Positions 9,317-17,231 of a DNA stretch of 64,000 nucleotides are shown here, piece after piece. Below the pieces are notes generated by a model. It had not been told where the DNA came from and made no database searches. It was given only the letters and a program-made list of their open reading frames with translations. The translations under genes were made by a program, and so were the position numbers. Every line of letters begins with the position of its first letter. Position 1 is the stretch's first letter. Origin of the DNA: Pseudomonas sp. CCI4.2 (GTDB lineage Bacteria; Pseudomonadota; Gammaproteobacteria; Pseudomonadales; Pseudomonadaceae); assembly GCF_034350045.1 (NCBI RefSeq), contig NZ_CP133781.1, positions 2,138,001 through 2,202,000 of the forward strand, given 5' to 3'.

Positions 9317-9946
9317 ATGCCCCGCATCCAACGTCCCGCGTCCCGCCATTCCACTCGCCCGCCGAGCACTGCGCGGCGCGTCGCTAAAGCTCCGCCTGCT
9401 GAGCCCACGTTGATTTTGTTCAACAAACCGTACGATGTGTTGACGCAATTCAGCGACGCAGAAGGGCGGCCAACGCTGAAGAATTTCATCGATATCCCCG
9501 GCATCTACCCGGCAGGGCGTCTGGACCGAGACAGCGAAGGCTTATTGTTGCTGACCAATGACGGTCAGTTGCAGGCGCGAATTGCCGATCCCAAGCACAA
9601 ATTGGCCAAAACCTACTGGGTGCAGGTTGACGGCGAGCCGACAGAGGAGCAGTTGCAGCGTCTGCGCGATGGCGTGGAGCTCAACGATGGCCCGACATTG
9701 CCAGCACAGGTGCGGCAGTTGCCAGAACCGGAACTCTGGCCGCGCACACCGCCGGTACGGTTTCGCCAACACCTGCCGACGAGCTGGTTGGAGCTGATTA
9801 TCAAAGAAGGCCGCAATCGCCAAGTTCGACGCATGACAGCAGCGGTAGGGCTGCCAACCTTGCGACTGGTGCGGGTTCGGATTGGTGACTGGACGATCGA
9901 AGGTCTGGATCAGGGGCAGTGGCGGGAAGTGCCGGCTAAGCTTTAA
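9317..9946 (+). CDS. rluE: 23S rRNA pseudouridine synthase E
   Basis: 209 aa RsuA/RluB-E-family enzyme. It carries the catalytic-Asp motif [16 protein letters not shown], the N-terminal [12 protein letters not shown] strand, TYWVQVDG, and the C-terminal [22 protein letters not shown]. It lacks an S4 domain, having instead a short basic N-terminus, as in RluE, which modifies U2457 of 23S rRNA in E. coli. Starts directly after the amn terminator, so it should have its own promoter in the roughly 75-base gap, although none is obvious. Confidence 0.9.
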   Translation: MPRIQRPASRHSTRPPSTARRVAKAPPAEPTLILFNKPYDVLTQFSDAEGRPTLKNFIDIPGIYPAGRLDRDSEGLLLLTNDGQLQARIADPKHKLAKTYWVQVDGEPTEEQLQRLRDGVELNDGPTLPAQVRQLPEPELWPRTPPVRFRQHLPTSWLELIIKEGRNRQVRRMTAAVGLPTLRLVRVRIGDWTIEGLDQGQWREVPAKL

Positions 9947-10042
9947 GACAGGCTTCTATTTGGGATTCAAATTTAACTGAGGGACCGAATTGATTCGGGA
10001 ATGCTGAGCATCAGACGCTCACGATGTTGAATGTGATGACAC

Positions 10043-10067
10043 TTTCGCGAATAAATTCGCTCCCACA
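10043..10067 (+). repeat. Single REP-type palindrome
   Basis: Imperfect palindrome GCGAATAAATTCGC followed by TCCCACA, the same class as the paired REPIN at 27835-27906. Confidence 0.6.
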
Positions 10068-10100
10068 AGGATAGGAAATCCTTCAGCGTCTTTTACACAG

Positions 10101-10307
10101 TCAGGCCTCAATAAACGCAATCACGACGCTTTTGATCACGAACGCGAGAATGCCCAATCCCAGTACGAAGAACAGGATAATGGTGCCAAATTTGCCGGCC
10201 TTGGATTTCTTCGCCAAGTCCCAGACGATAAAGCCCATGAATGCGACAAGGATGGTGACCAGAATCGTCATCATCCACTGTTCAAATACTGCGGGGTCCA
10301 CGTTCAT
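10101..10307 (-). CDS. DUF2788 small membrane protein
   Basis: 68 aa protein with two predicted membrane helices (about residues 12-32 and 43-64) separated by a conserved basic loop, DLAKKSKAGKFG. That pattern is typical of DUF2788 proteins, which have no known function. Start taken at the ATG giving MNVDPAVFEQ, preceded by GGAGAAG at a good distance; a longer start 10 codons upstream is possible. It lies downstream of the Lrp-type gene on the same strand (67-base gap). Confidence 0.75.
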   Translation of the reverse strand: MNVDPAVFEQWMMTILVTILVAFMGFIVWDLAKKSKAGKFGTIILFFVLGLGILAFVIKSVVIAFIEA

Positions 10308-10374
10308 CAACTTCTCCAGCCGGTCGGCGATGCGCAACGATTATACGCAACGTCCTAGGTGCCGCGCATTGCCC

Positions 10375-10854
10375 TTAAGGTCGCAGGTGCGTCAACGGTA
10401 ATTCGGTGCTAGCCAGCACCTGATTCAGTACAAAACTTGAACGGACACTGGTGACGCCTTCAATGCGGGTCAAATGGCCCAGCAGCAGCTTCTGATAATG
10501 GTCCATGTCCGGCACCACGACCTTCAACTGATAGTCGGCATCCATCCCCGTGACCAAACTGCATTCCAGCACCTGCGGCAGGTTACGAATCTGCTGTTCA
10601 AAGTGCTCGAAGCGCTCGGGCGTGTGGCGGTCCATACCGATCAGCACGTAGGCGGTCAGGCTCAGGCCCAGTTTTTTACGGTCCAACAAGGCAACTAGGC
10701 GCGAGATATAGCCATCATCCTCCAGCTGTTTGACCCGCCGTGAGCAGGGGGAGGGTGACAGGCCTATGCGCTCGGCCAACTCTTGATTGGAGATTCGCGC
10801 GTCACGTTGCAGCTCCGCCAAAATGCTCAGGTCATATCTGTCGAGTTTGCTCAC
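10375..10854 (-). CDS. Lrp/AsnC-family transcriptional regulator
   Basis: 159 aa regulator: N-terminal winged helix (LDRYDLSILAELQRDARISN, then LAERIGLSPSPCSRRVKQLE) and C-terminal RAM/ligand domain (SLVTGMDADYQLKVVVPDMD). Lrp-type proteins usually bind an amino acid and control a neighbouring catabolic or transport gene; the effector here is unknown. Start at the second GTG (MSKLDRYD), preceded by AAGGTG at 6 bases; a GTG three codons earlier is also possible. The upstream region (10880-10950) has several TTGCGCAA / ATTCGCAAT-like elements that could be its own binding sites (inference). No coding gene is divergent immediately upstream; instead a structured RNA-like segment follows. Confidence 0.87.
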   Translation of the reverse strand: MSKLDRYDLSILAELQRDARISNQELAERIGLSPSPCSRRVKQLEDDGYISRLVALLDRKKLGLSLTAYVLIGMDRHTPERFEHFEQQIRNLPQVLECSLVTGMDADYQLKVVVPDMDHYQKLLLGHLTRIEGVTSVRSSFVLNQVLASTELPLTHLRP

Positions 10855-10984
10855 TGTTTGCACCTTTACAAGATCTATTGCGCAGGATTATGGATATGAA
10901 GTTAAAAATTGCGCAAGTGATGTTTCTGTAAGCAATATTCGCAATCGGCTGCTGGGGATTCAGGCCTATTCTTATTAACAGAAT

Positions 10985-11166
10985 CACTGCCCGGACATAG
11001 CGTCCAGCGCGGCTCTCCGAATCAGGTTAGCCGCGGCCGCCAACCCCACAAGGTTGTCAGGCCACCGGGCTACACACTGTCCAGAAGACGGCGTGACGTG
11101 AGCCAACGTCAAAAGCGTTGAGCAGGGACGAATTCCTAGAGGGAGCCATTAGGCTCCCTTTTTTAT
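10985..11166 (+). ncRNA. Candidate structured non-coding RNA or leader RNA ending in a terminator
   Basis: Non-coding segment of about 180 bases with nested perfect pairings. GGACA 10993-10997 pairs with TGTCC 11078-11082 and encloses two hairpins. The first is CGCGGCT 11008-11014 with AGCCGCG 11029-11035. The second is CAACC 11041-11045 with GGTTG 11052-11056, extended by GGCC 11035-11038 / 11060-11063. A third hairpin, GACGT 11095-11099 with ACGTC 11106-11110, lies outside, and a strong terminator ends the segment. It contains no ATG. It could be a free small RNA, or a leader upstream of the Gln-rich protein gene. I do not recognise an Rfam family. Confidence 0.55.
11139..11165 (+). terminator. 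Rho-independent terminator
   Basis: Stem GGGAGCC / GGCTCCC with loop ATTA followed by TTTTTTATT. It lies about 120 bases upstream of the Gln-rich protein gene and ends the structured segment. Confidence 0.88.
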
Positions 11167-11286
11167 TGTGCGTGCATTGCTACTAAAAGCCCCCGCACGC
11201 TGTCGAATGGACTGTTAGAGTGCTGCCCCATGAGGCATCCACTAGGCAGTCTTATTAATGGGCATTTGCACCACAGTGAGGGAAGC

Positions 11287-12585
11287 ATGAAATCGTGCAT
11301 CTGGCGTATCGCAGGTGTTGGTTTGCTGTGTTTGGGTGCCAGTGTTCAGGTGCTGGCAGAGAACCCGAATGATGGGCAAGGTGATAATCACGAGCACCCA
11401 GGTGGCCATCCTCAGGGTGGTCAACAGCAGCAACAACATCAGCAGCAAGAGCAACAACAACACCAGCAGCAAGAGCAACAACAACATCAGCAGCAGCAGG
11501 TGCAACAACAGCAGCACCAGCAACAAGAGCAGCAGCAACGCCAGCAGCAAGATCAACAGCGTCAGCAGCAGGTGCAGCAGCAACAGCGCCAGCAGCAAGA
11601 TCAGCAGCGCCAGCAGCAGTTGCAGCAGCAACAGCATCAGCAGCAGGATCAACAACGCCAGCAGCAGGTGCAGCAGCAACAGCATCAGCAGCAGGATCAA
11701 CAACGCACGCAGCAGGTGCAGCAGCAACAGCATCAGCAGCAGGATCAACAACGCCAGCAGCAGGTGCAGCAACAACAGCATCAGCAAGAGCAGCAGCGCC
11801 AAGTACAACAGCAGCAACAACGCCAGCCTGAACCCGCGCGTCTGCCAATCCAGGGTCGTCCCGAAGAAACACGCCAATCCCAAGCGCCTCGCCCCGGTAA
11901 TTTTCAGGACAATCGTCAGAGCAACGCGAACCAACATTGGCAGGGCGGCGGAACGCCTCCTCGGCTCGGTGGCGGTGACGGTCGTCCCGGCAATGACCAT
12001 TGGCACGGTCGGCCGGACGGTCATGGCACTGGTTGGGGTCCAGGCCCGCAATTCCGCCCAGGTTATGTGATCAACAGCATGCCCGGGGGCCACTCACGGA
12101 TTGGCTGGCACGGTCAGGACTACTTCTATTCCGGCGGCTACTGGTATCGCCCGCAAGGCCCACGCTATGTGATCGTTGAGCCACCACGGGGCATTCGCGT
12201 TCACGAGTTGCCCTCGTATTCGCAGGAAGTCTGGCTGGGCAGTACGTTGTTCTTCGTTGCGGCAGGTACTTACTACCTGTACCAACCGGACACTCAAGAC
12301 TACGTAGTTTCCGAGCCGCCACAAGGTGCTGAACCGGTCTACACCCCGGACGCTCAACCGCCACAACAGGCGTCGAGTTACAGCTATGACCCGGTGGCGT
12401 ACCCTGCCAATGGCCAGAGCCAAGAGCAGCAACAGCAGGATATGTATGATTGCCACATGTATGGCGTCAACCAGAGCGGCTTTGATCCACAAGCCGCGAC
12501 ATACGCGCCATCCCCGCAGGTCATCGATGTCTACCGGCGGGCAATGGGCGGGTGTTTGGCTGGACGTGGTTACGCCGTCAACTAG
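11287..12585 (+). CDS. Secreted Gln-rich protein with C-terminal DUF6515 domain
   Basis: 432 aa. A signal peptide (MKSCIWRIAGVGLLCLG..., cleavage after about residue 24) is followed by a His/Gly-rich linker. About 140 residues of almost pure Gln come next, interrupted at fixed spacing by Asp, Arg, His and Val (16-residue period). A Pro/Gly/His-rich linker leads to a conserved C-terminal part (YFYSGGYWYRPQGPRYVIVEPP, VWLGSTLFFVAAGTYYLY) resembling DUF6515. A last block with two Cys (MYDCHMYGVNQSGFDP, GGCLAGRGY) recalls glycine-zipper envelope proteins. The start is the ATG preceded by GAGGGA; an ATG at 11230 would add 19 residues in front of the signal peptide. Function unknown; presumably periplasmic or outer-membrane-associated. 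Confidence 0.8.
   Translation: MKSCIWRIAGVGLLCLGASVQVLAENPNDGQGDNHEHPGGHPQGGQQQQQHQQQEQQQHQQQEQQQHQQQQVQQQQHQQQEQQQRQQQDQQRQQQVQQQQRQQQDQQRQQQLQQQQHQQQDQQRQQQVQQQQHQQQDQQRTQQVQQQQHQQQDQQRQQQVQQQQHQQEQQRQVQQQQQRQPEPARLPIQGRPEETRQSQAPRPGNFQDNRQSNANQHWQGGGTPPRLGGGDGRPGNDHWHGRPDGHGTGWGPGPQFRPGYVINSMPGGHSRIGWHGQDYFYSGGYWYRPQGPRYVIVEPPRGIRVHELPSYSQEVWLGSTLFFVAAGTYYLYQPDTQDYVVSEPPQGAEPVYTPDAQPPQQASSYSYDPVAYPANGQSQEQQQQDMYDCHMYGVNQSGFDPQAATYAPSPQVIDVYRRAMGGCLAGRGYAVN
11521..11808 (+). repeat. 48-bp tandem repeats within the Gln-rich coding region
   Basis: The block beginning CAGGTG (or CAGTTG) recurs at 11569, 11617, 11665, 11713 and 11761, an exact 48-base period. Each unit encodes a 16-residue unit of the type QVQQQQHQQQDQQRQQ. 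A degenerate unit precedes at 11521. The broader CAG/CAA-rich tract spans about 11424-11830. Confidence 0.92.
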
Positions 12586-12607
12586 CTAAGACGGAACAAC
12601 CTAGCCG

Positions 12608-13504
12608 TTAAATGACGGCTGGGTTCAGTAGCACTTCCCGAGGGTCGGCGTGCACCAGCACTTCGGCTTTCGGGTACTCATCTTCTATAGCGTCGGCCAC
12701 GTGATCACATATAGCGTGAGCAACAGCCAACGTCAGATGCCCCGGCAACTCCAAATGCAACTGAACGAACCAATGGTTGCCGGATATCCGTGTGCGCAAA
12801 TCATGCGCACCGAGTACGCCGTGCACACCGCGCGCCAGGTCCACCATGTGCAGACTGATCTCTGGCGGCAATTCTTCATCCATCAGCACCGACACGGTTT
12901 CCCGGGCGATCTGGACCGAACTCCAGAGTATGTACACCGCAATCGCCAAACCGAAATACGCATCCAGTTGCTGGAAGCCGAGCACCGCGAGGATCAGCGC
13001 AACTAAAATACTGGCGTTGAGCAACAGATCGGATCGGTAATGCAGCGAGTCCGCGCGAATAGCGGTTGAGCCGGTTTCGCGGATGACTTTGTGTTGCAGC
13101 ATCAATAACGCCACGGTAAGCGCAATCGACAACACCATCACCGCAATGCCCAGTCCCGGCGCACCCAGCGGACTCGGATGCAAAATGCGCTCAACTGCCT
13201 GATACGCAATCAAAATCGCACTCACGCCGATAAACAGCGACTGAGCGATGCCCGACAATGCCTCAGCCTTGCCATGCCCATAACGGTGATCGTCATCGGC
13301 CGGACGCAGCGCGTAATGCACCGCTAACAAATTAAGGAATGAGGCGACGCCGTCCAGCGCTGAATCGGTCAAGCCTGCGAGCAGGCTGACCGAACCGCTA
13401 AACCACCAGGCAACGCCTTTGGCGACGATCAAAATGGCCGCGACTGCCAGCGACGCGCGTGTTGCCAGACGTAGGAGGCGTTCGTGTTCGGAACTGACGA
13501 TCAT
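12608..13504 (-). CDS. fieF: Cation diffusion facilitator (FieF/YiiP-type divalent metal exporter)
   Basis: 298 aa inner-membrane antiporter that expels Zn2+/Fe2+ and related ions. The six-helix core carries the metal-site residues (GLTDSALDG in helix 2, ADSLHYRSD in helix 5) and the HRYGHGKAE loop. The C-terminal cytoplasmic dimerisation domain has QLHLELPGHLTL and the final VLVHADP. Residue pattern and length are those of FieF. It converges on the Gln-rich gene, 22 bases apart, and has the lipoprotein gene immediately upstream on the same strand (15 bases), so these two may be co-transcribed. Confidence 0.9.
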   Translation of the reverse strand: MIVSSEHERLLRLATRASLAVAAILIVAKGVAWWFSGSVSLLAGLTDSALDGVASFLNLLAVHYALRPADDDHRYGHGKAEALSGIAQSLFIGVSAILIAYQAVERILHPSPLGAPGLGIAVMVLSIALTVALLMLQHKVIRETGSTAIRADSLHYRSDLLLNASILVALILAVLGFQQLDAYFGLAIAVYILWSSVQIARETVSVLMDEELPPEISLHMVDLARGVHGVLGAHDLRTRISGNHWFVQLHLELPGHLTLAVAHAICDHVADAIEDEYPKAEVLVHADPREVLLNPAVI

Positions 13505-13519
13505 GACGGTTTCCTTGGG

Positions 13520-13939
13520 TCAGGCAGACGGTTTCAAGCCGAGCATCGCCAATTGTTGCGCATTGCCTCGGTGCTGAATCAGACGGGGATCATCAAGCGG
13601 CAAACTGCGGCCCAGTTCGGTTTGGAGAATCGCCTGCAACTTGCTGTTATCGACGGTACCGTCAGCCTTGATCGCCGGGCGCAGCTTTTCCGGATTGATC
13701 TGAGCAGTCTTGCCAGCAGGCAGGTAAATCGCGCCCGTGGTGAAGTCCACTGCGAACGCGATTATCCCAGGAATGATGTAGAACAACAGGCCGATGGCGT
13801 CGAGACCGATGATCAAGGGATCGACCTTGCCATCAATCTGACCGCGGCGGTCAGGGTAAAAAATACTGCCGCATGCGGTCATTTGAGTCAGCAGTGCGGC
13901 GACCAAAACGCCGCCGATGAAACGGGAGGGTATGCGCAT
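13520..13939 (-). CDS. Small putative lipoprotein
   Basis: 139 aa. Basic N-terminus MRIPSR, a hydrophobic stretch and a lipobox-like LLTQMTAC with Cys near residue 23 suggest lipidation. A second hydrophobic stretch (IIGLDAIGLLFYIIPGIIAFAVDF) resembles short envelope lipoproteins of the YceK kind, although I cannot assign the family firmly. The start is preceded by AGGAG at 8 bases; upstream codons to 13978 are not needed. First gene of a likely pair with fieF. Confidence 0.65.
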   Translation of the reverse strand: MRIPSRFIGGVLVAALLTQMTACGSIFYPDRRGQIDGKVDPLIIGLDAIGLLFYIIPGIIAFAVDFTTGAIYLPAGKTAQINPEKLRPAIKADGTVDNSKLQAILQTELGRSLPLDDPRLIQHRGNAQQLAMLGLKPSA

Positions 13940-14453
13940 AAGGATCTCCTGAAAGAAAGGCGCAACTATACAAGGCAAATGCCTCGTAGCTGAGACTATT
14001 GGTGCAGTGCTTCGTGCGATTGGGTGATGGGGGTGTGGCTGTATCAGCGGCAGTCATCGGCCGTCAGAGCAACGATGGCGACGTAGTGTGCCAACTGCTT
14101 TCTTTGCCTATTAGATCATTCGACAGGCTACGTGGGCTCGGGTACTGCTTTCCATTTCCCCCAGTCGGACAGCGTGTCAGGCACTCTGTCGTGACTCTTG
14201 AGCCAGGCATGCAGGGATGGATCAATCCATTTGATGACTTCCAAGATGTCTCGATGCAGCTCAAAAAGTGGCTGCCACAAAAGAGGTTCGTGATGGAAGC
14301 AGCGGTTGCGCAAATCTCGCCCTCTATTCAAGCGAGTTCGAATGGTGTCAGGCTGACGCATGCTCTTGGGGCAAGAATAGAACACCCTCATCAGTGGCTT
14401 TGACGGGCCTATAACGTTCACCGCTATACTCCCCGGCCTGCCCCGGAGCCGCC
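13940..14453. other. 514-base region with no convincing gene
   Basis: A 97-codon frame on the minus strand (14128-14421) and a 134-codon frame on the plus strand (13999-14403) overlap here. Neither has a good ribosome site, a recognised motif, or codon use clearly like the neighbours. The minus-strand frame could be a decayed gene fragment, but I cannot name one. The right end carries the hrpB promoter region. Confidence 0.4.
14400..14430 (+). promoter_or_regulatory. Possible sigma-70 promoter of hrpB
   Basis: TTGACG at 14400-14405 and TATACT at 14425-14430, spacing 19 bases (slightly long), 23 bases before the hrpB ATG. Confidence 0.45.
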
Positions 14454-16994
14454 ATGATTTCCCTGCCCATTGATGCTGTCCTCCCCGCCCTGCGCGAAGC
14501 TTTGTCTATACGCCATGAAGCGGTACTCGAAGCGCCGCCGGGTGCCGGTAAAACCACTCGTGTGCCGTTGGCGCTGCTGAACGAGCCGTGGCTTGCCGGA
14601 CAAACCATTTTGATGCTCGAACCGCGTCGGCTTGCGGCGCGGGCGGCGGCTGAGCGGTTGGCGAGCGAGTTGGGCGAGAAGGTCGGGGAAACCGTCGGTT
14701 ATCGCATCCGCTTGGAAAGCCGGGTCGGGCCGACTACTCGGATTGAAGTGGTCACCGAAGGCATTCTCACCCGTCGCTTGCAGGACGACCCGGCGCTGGA
14801 AGGCGTGGGTCTGTTGATCTTCGACGAGTTCCACGAGCGCAGTCTCGATGCCGACTTGGCCTTGGCACTGAGCCTCAACGGCCGTGGGCTTTTTCGAGAC
14901 GAGCAACCGCTGAAAATCTTGCTGATGTCAGCCACGTTGGAAGGCGAACGTTTATCCAGCTTGCTCGACGACGCGCCGGTGATACGCAGCGACGGGCGTA
15001 TGTTTGCGGTGGCGATGAACTGGGGGCGAGCGTTTCAGCCCGGTGAATACATTGAGCCACGAGTGGTGCAGGCCGTGTTGGATGCCCTCGGCAACGAGTC
15101 CGGCAGCGTCTTGGTGTTTCTGCCGGGGCAAGCCGAGATACGTCGAGTTAACCAACAGTTGGCCGAAGCGCTGGGTGAGCGTCACGACATCATGCTCTGC
15201 CCCCTGCACGGCGAGTTGGACCTGAATGCCCAGCGTGCGGCCATCGAGCCTGCGCCGAAGGGTCTGCGCAAAGTGGTGCTGGCGACCAATATCGCCGAGA
15301 CCAGTTTGACCATCGATGGCGTGCGGGTGGTGATCGATGCCGGGTTGGCGCGAGTGCCGCGCTTTGACCCTGGCAGCGGCATGACCCGCCTCGATACTCA
15401 ACGCATCTCCCGCGCTAGCGCTACGCAGCGTGCCGGGCGGGCCGGGCGTTTGGAGCCGGGCGTGTGTTATCGGCTGTGGTCCGAGGCTCAGCACGATCAA
15501 TTGGCGGCCTATGGCACGGCGGAAATTCTGCAGGCGGATTTGGCCGGACTCGCGCTGCAACTGTCGCGCTGGGGTGTGACCCCGGCTCAATTGGTGTGGC
15601 TTGATCAGCCGCCTGCCGCCGCGTATTCCCAAGCCCAGGATTTGCTCGGTCGGTTAGGTGGCCTGAGCCAGAAACCGGGCGAAAACTGGAAACTAACTAG
15701 CCACGGTCAAGCCATGGCCGAACTTCCGGCGCACCCCCGCATTGCGCATTTGTTGTTGCGCGGGCAAGCGCTGGGCCTTGGTGAGCTGGCGTGTGACGTG
15801 GCGGCGTTGTTGGGCGAGCGCGATATTTTGCGTGGTGCGGGCGCCGATTTGCACAGCCGTTTGACGTTATTAGCAGGTACCGAGCGCGCAGCCCGAGGCG
15901 CGCAAGGCGGCGTGCAGCGAGCGAAACAACTGTCGCGGCAATACCGAGGGCTCCTACAGAAGCAACGTGACGTGACCAATACCTGGGTCAGCGATCCGGA
16001 TCACCAGCGTTGGCCCGGCGCGTTATTGGCGTTTGCTTATCCTGATCGCGTTGCGCAACAGCGGCGGGCCGGGGGTGCTGAATACCGATTGGCCAATGGC
16101 CGCGCGGCGTTGTTTTCTGAGGCCGACGCCTTAATGAAGCAACCGTGGCTGGTGGTCGCTGATTTGGGCAGTCGCCAAGGGCAGCGCGAAGAACGCATCT
16201 ACATGGCGGCCGAGTTTGACCCGGCGCTGTTTGATTCGGTGTTGGCCGAGCAAGTCACAGCGGTCGATCACCTTGAATGGGACGAGCGTGAAGGCGTGTT
16301 TCGTGCTGAGCGTCAACGCAAGGTTGGCGAGTTGATACTCAGTCGTGAACCGCTTACAGGTCTGGATGAGTCTGCACGCAGCCAAGCGTTGTTGGCCTTG
16401 GTCCGGCGCAAAGGTTTGGAGCTGTTACCGTGGACGCCCGAGCTGCGCCAGTGGCAGGCGCGGGTCGCGTTGTTGCGTCAGCTTGATTTGGAGAAACAGT
16501 CCGACAGCGAATGGCCTGACGTGCGCGATGCGGCATTGCTGGCGAGTCTGGACACCTGGCTGATGCCGTATTTAGGCAAAGTGTCGCGGCTTGCTCATTT
16601 TGGCAATCTGGACCTGTCGTCGATTCTGCATAACGTGTTGCCGTGGCCATTGCCGCAACGTTTGGACGAACTGGCGCCACACCATTTGAGCGTGCCGTCA
16701 GGGTCGTCAGTGCGCTTGGATTACAGTGAGTATCCGCCGATTTTGGCCGTGCGTTTGCAGGAATTGTTCGGCTTGGCCGACACCCCGCGCATTGCCGGTG
16801 GCCGGCAGATCATCAAACTTCACCTGTTGTCACCGGCCCGCCGCCCGGTGCAAGTGACGCAAGACTTAGCCAACTTCTGGCGCAGCACTTATGCCGAGGT
16901 TAAGAAGGATTTGAAAGGCCGGTATCCGAAACATTACTGGCCGGACGATCCCTTGGTGGCGGAACCGACCGCGCGGATCAAGCCGCGCAAGTAA
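14454..16994 (+). CDS. hrpB: ATP-dependent RNA helicase HrpB
   Basis: 846 aa DExH-box helicase. Motif I is PPGAGKTTRVP (near residue 28), followed by LEPRRLAARAAAERLA, DEFHERSLDADLAL, LLMSATLEGERL, VLVFLPGQAEI, ATNIAETSLTIDGV and QRAGRAGRLEPGVCYRLW. HA2 and HrpB C-terminal domains complete the protein, ending in the family-typical TYAEVKKDLKGRYPKHYWPDDP. Length agrees with HrpB of other gammaproteobacteria. The cellular substrate is not settled; the paralogue HrpA acts in mRNA processing and ribosome rescue. Single-gene unit followed by a dispersed repeat. Confidence 0.95.
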   Translation: MISLPIDAVLPALREALSIRHEAVLEAPPGAGKTTRVPLALLNEPWLAGQTILMLEPRRLAARAAAERLASELGEKVGETVGYRIRLESRVGPTTRIEVVTEGILTRRLQDDPALEGVGLLIFDEFHERSLDADLALALSLNGRGLFRDEQPLKILLMSATLEGERLSSLLDDAPVIRSDGRMFAVAMNWGRAFQPGEYIEPRVVQAVLDALGNESGSVLVFLPGQAEIRRVNQQLAEALGERHDIMLCPLHGELDLNAQRAAIEPAPKGLRKVVLATNIAETSLTIDGVRVVIDAGLARVPRFDPGSGMTRLDTQRISRASATQRAGRAGRLEPGVCYRLWSEAQHDQLAAYGTAEILQADLAGLALQLSRWGVTPAQLVWLDQPPAAAYSQAQDLLGRLGGLSQKPGENWKLTSHGQAMAELPAHPRIAHLLLRGQALGLGELACDVAALLGERDILRGAGADLHSRLTLLAGTERAARGAQGGVQRAKQLSRQYRGLLQKQRDVTNTWVSDPDHQRWPGALLAFAYPDRVAQQRRAGGAEYRLANGRAALFSEADALMKQPWLVVADLGSRQGQREERIYMAAEFDPALFDSVLAEQVTAVDHLEWDEREGVFRAERQRKVGELILSREPLTGLDESARSQALLALVRRKGLELLPWTPELRQWQARVALLRQLDLEKQSDSEWPDVRDAALLASLDTWLMPYLGKVSRLAHFGNLDLSSILHNVLPWPLPQRLDELAPHHLSVPSGSSVRLDYSEYPPILAVRLQELFGLADTPRIAGGRQIIKLHLLSPARRPVQVTQDLANFWRSTYAEVKKDLKGRYPKHYWPDDPLVAEPTARIKPRK

Positions 16995-17060
16995 ACACAA
17001 TGACACTTATCTGTAGGAGATGGCGCCTTGTCTTCGATGCCGCGAATGGGGCCTTAGATA

Positions 17061-17185
17061 CTGTGGGAGCAGGCTTGCCTGCGAAGGGGCCCGTAATCGC
17101 GCCGCTGATGTCGACCTGAAACCTGGGTTGCCTGCAATGACGCTTTCGTTGGCAAGCAACCCCCCAAAGGGACTTCGGCATACAC
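17061..17185 (-). repeat. Dispersed intergenic repeat, copy B (inverse of 5663-5785)
   Basis: Reads in reverse as the copy at 5663-5785. It begins with the REP-type palindrome CTGTGGGAGCAGGCTTGCCT and continues through GCTGATGTCGACCTGAAACC to GACTTCGGCATACAC. It lies between hrpB and the convergent hydrolase gene. Confidence 0.85.
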
Positions 17186-17231
17186 GAAATTGTAGGAACG
17201 GAAAATCTTATCGCGTCCGGCAGCAGAGGGA

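Noticed and set aside
11521..11808. Possible CRISPR array
   Set aside because: The 48-bp repeats are in-frame coding tandem repeats without variable spacers.
11242..12093. Leu-rich frame opposite the Gln-rich gene
   Set aside because: Poly-Leu arises from reading CAG/CAA repeats backwards; the plus-strand gene has a signal peptide, a good ribosome site and a recognised C-terminal domain.
14128..14421. 97-codon minus-strand frame as a real or broken acetyltransferase gene
   Set aside because: A faint resemblance to the start of a GNAT domain was considered, but no acetyl-CoA motif or downstream continuation is visible, so it is left unassigned.
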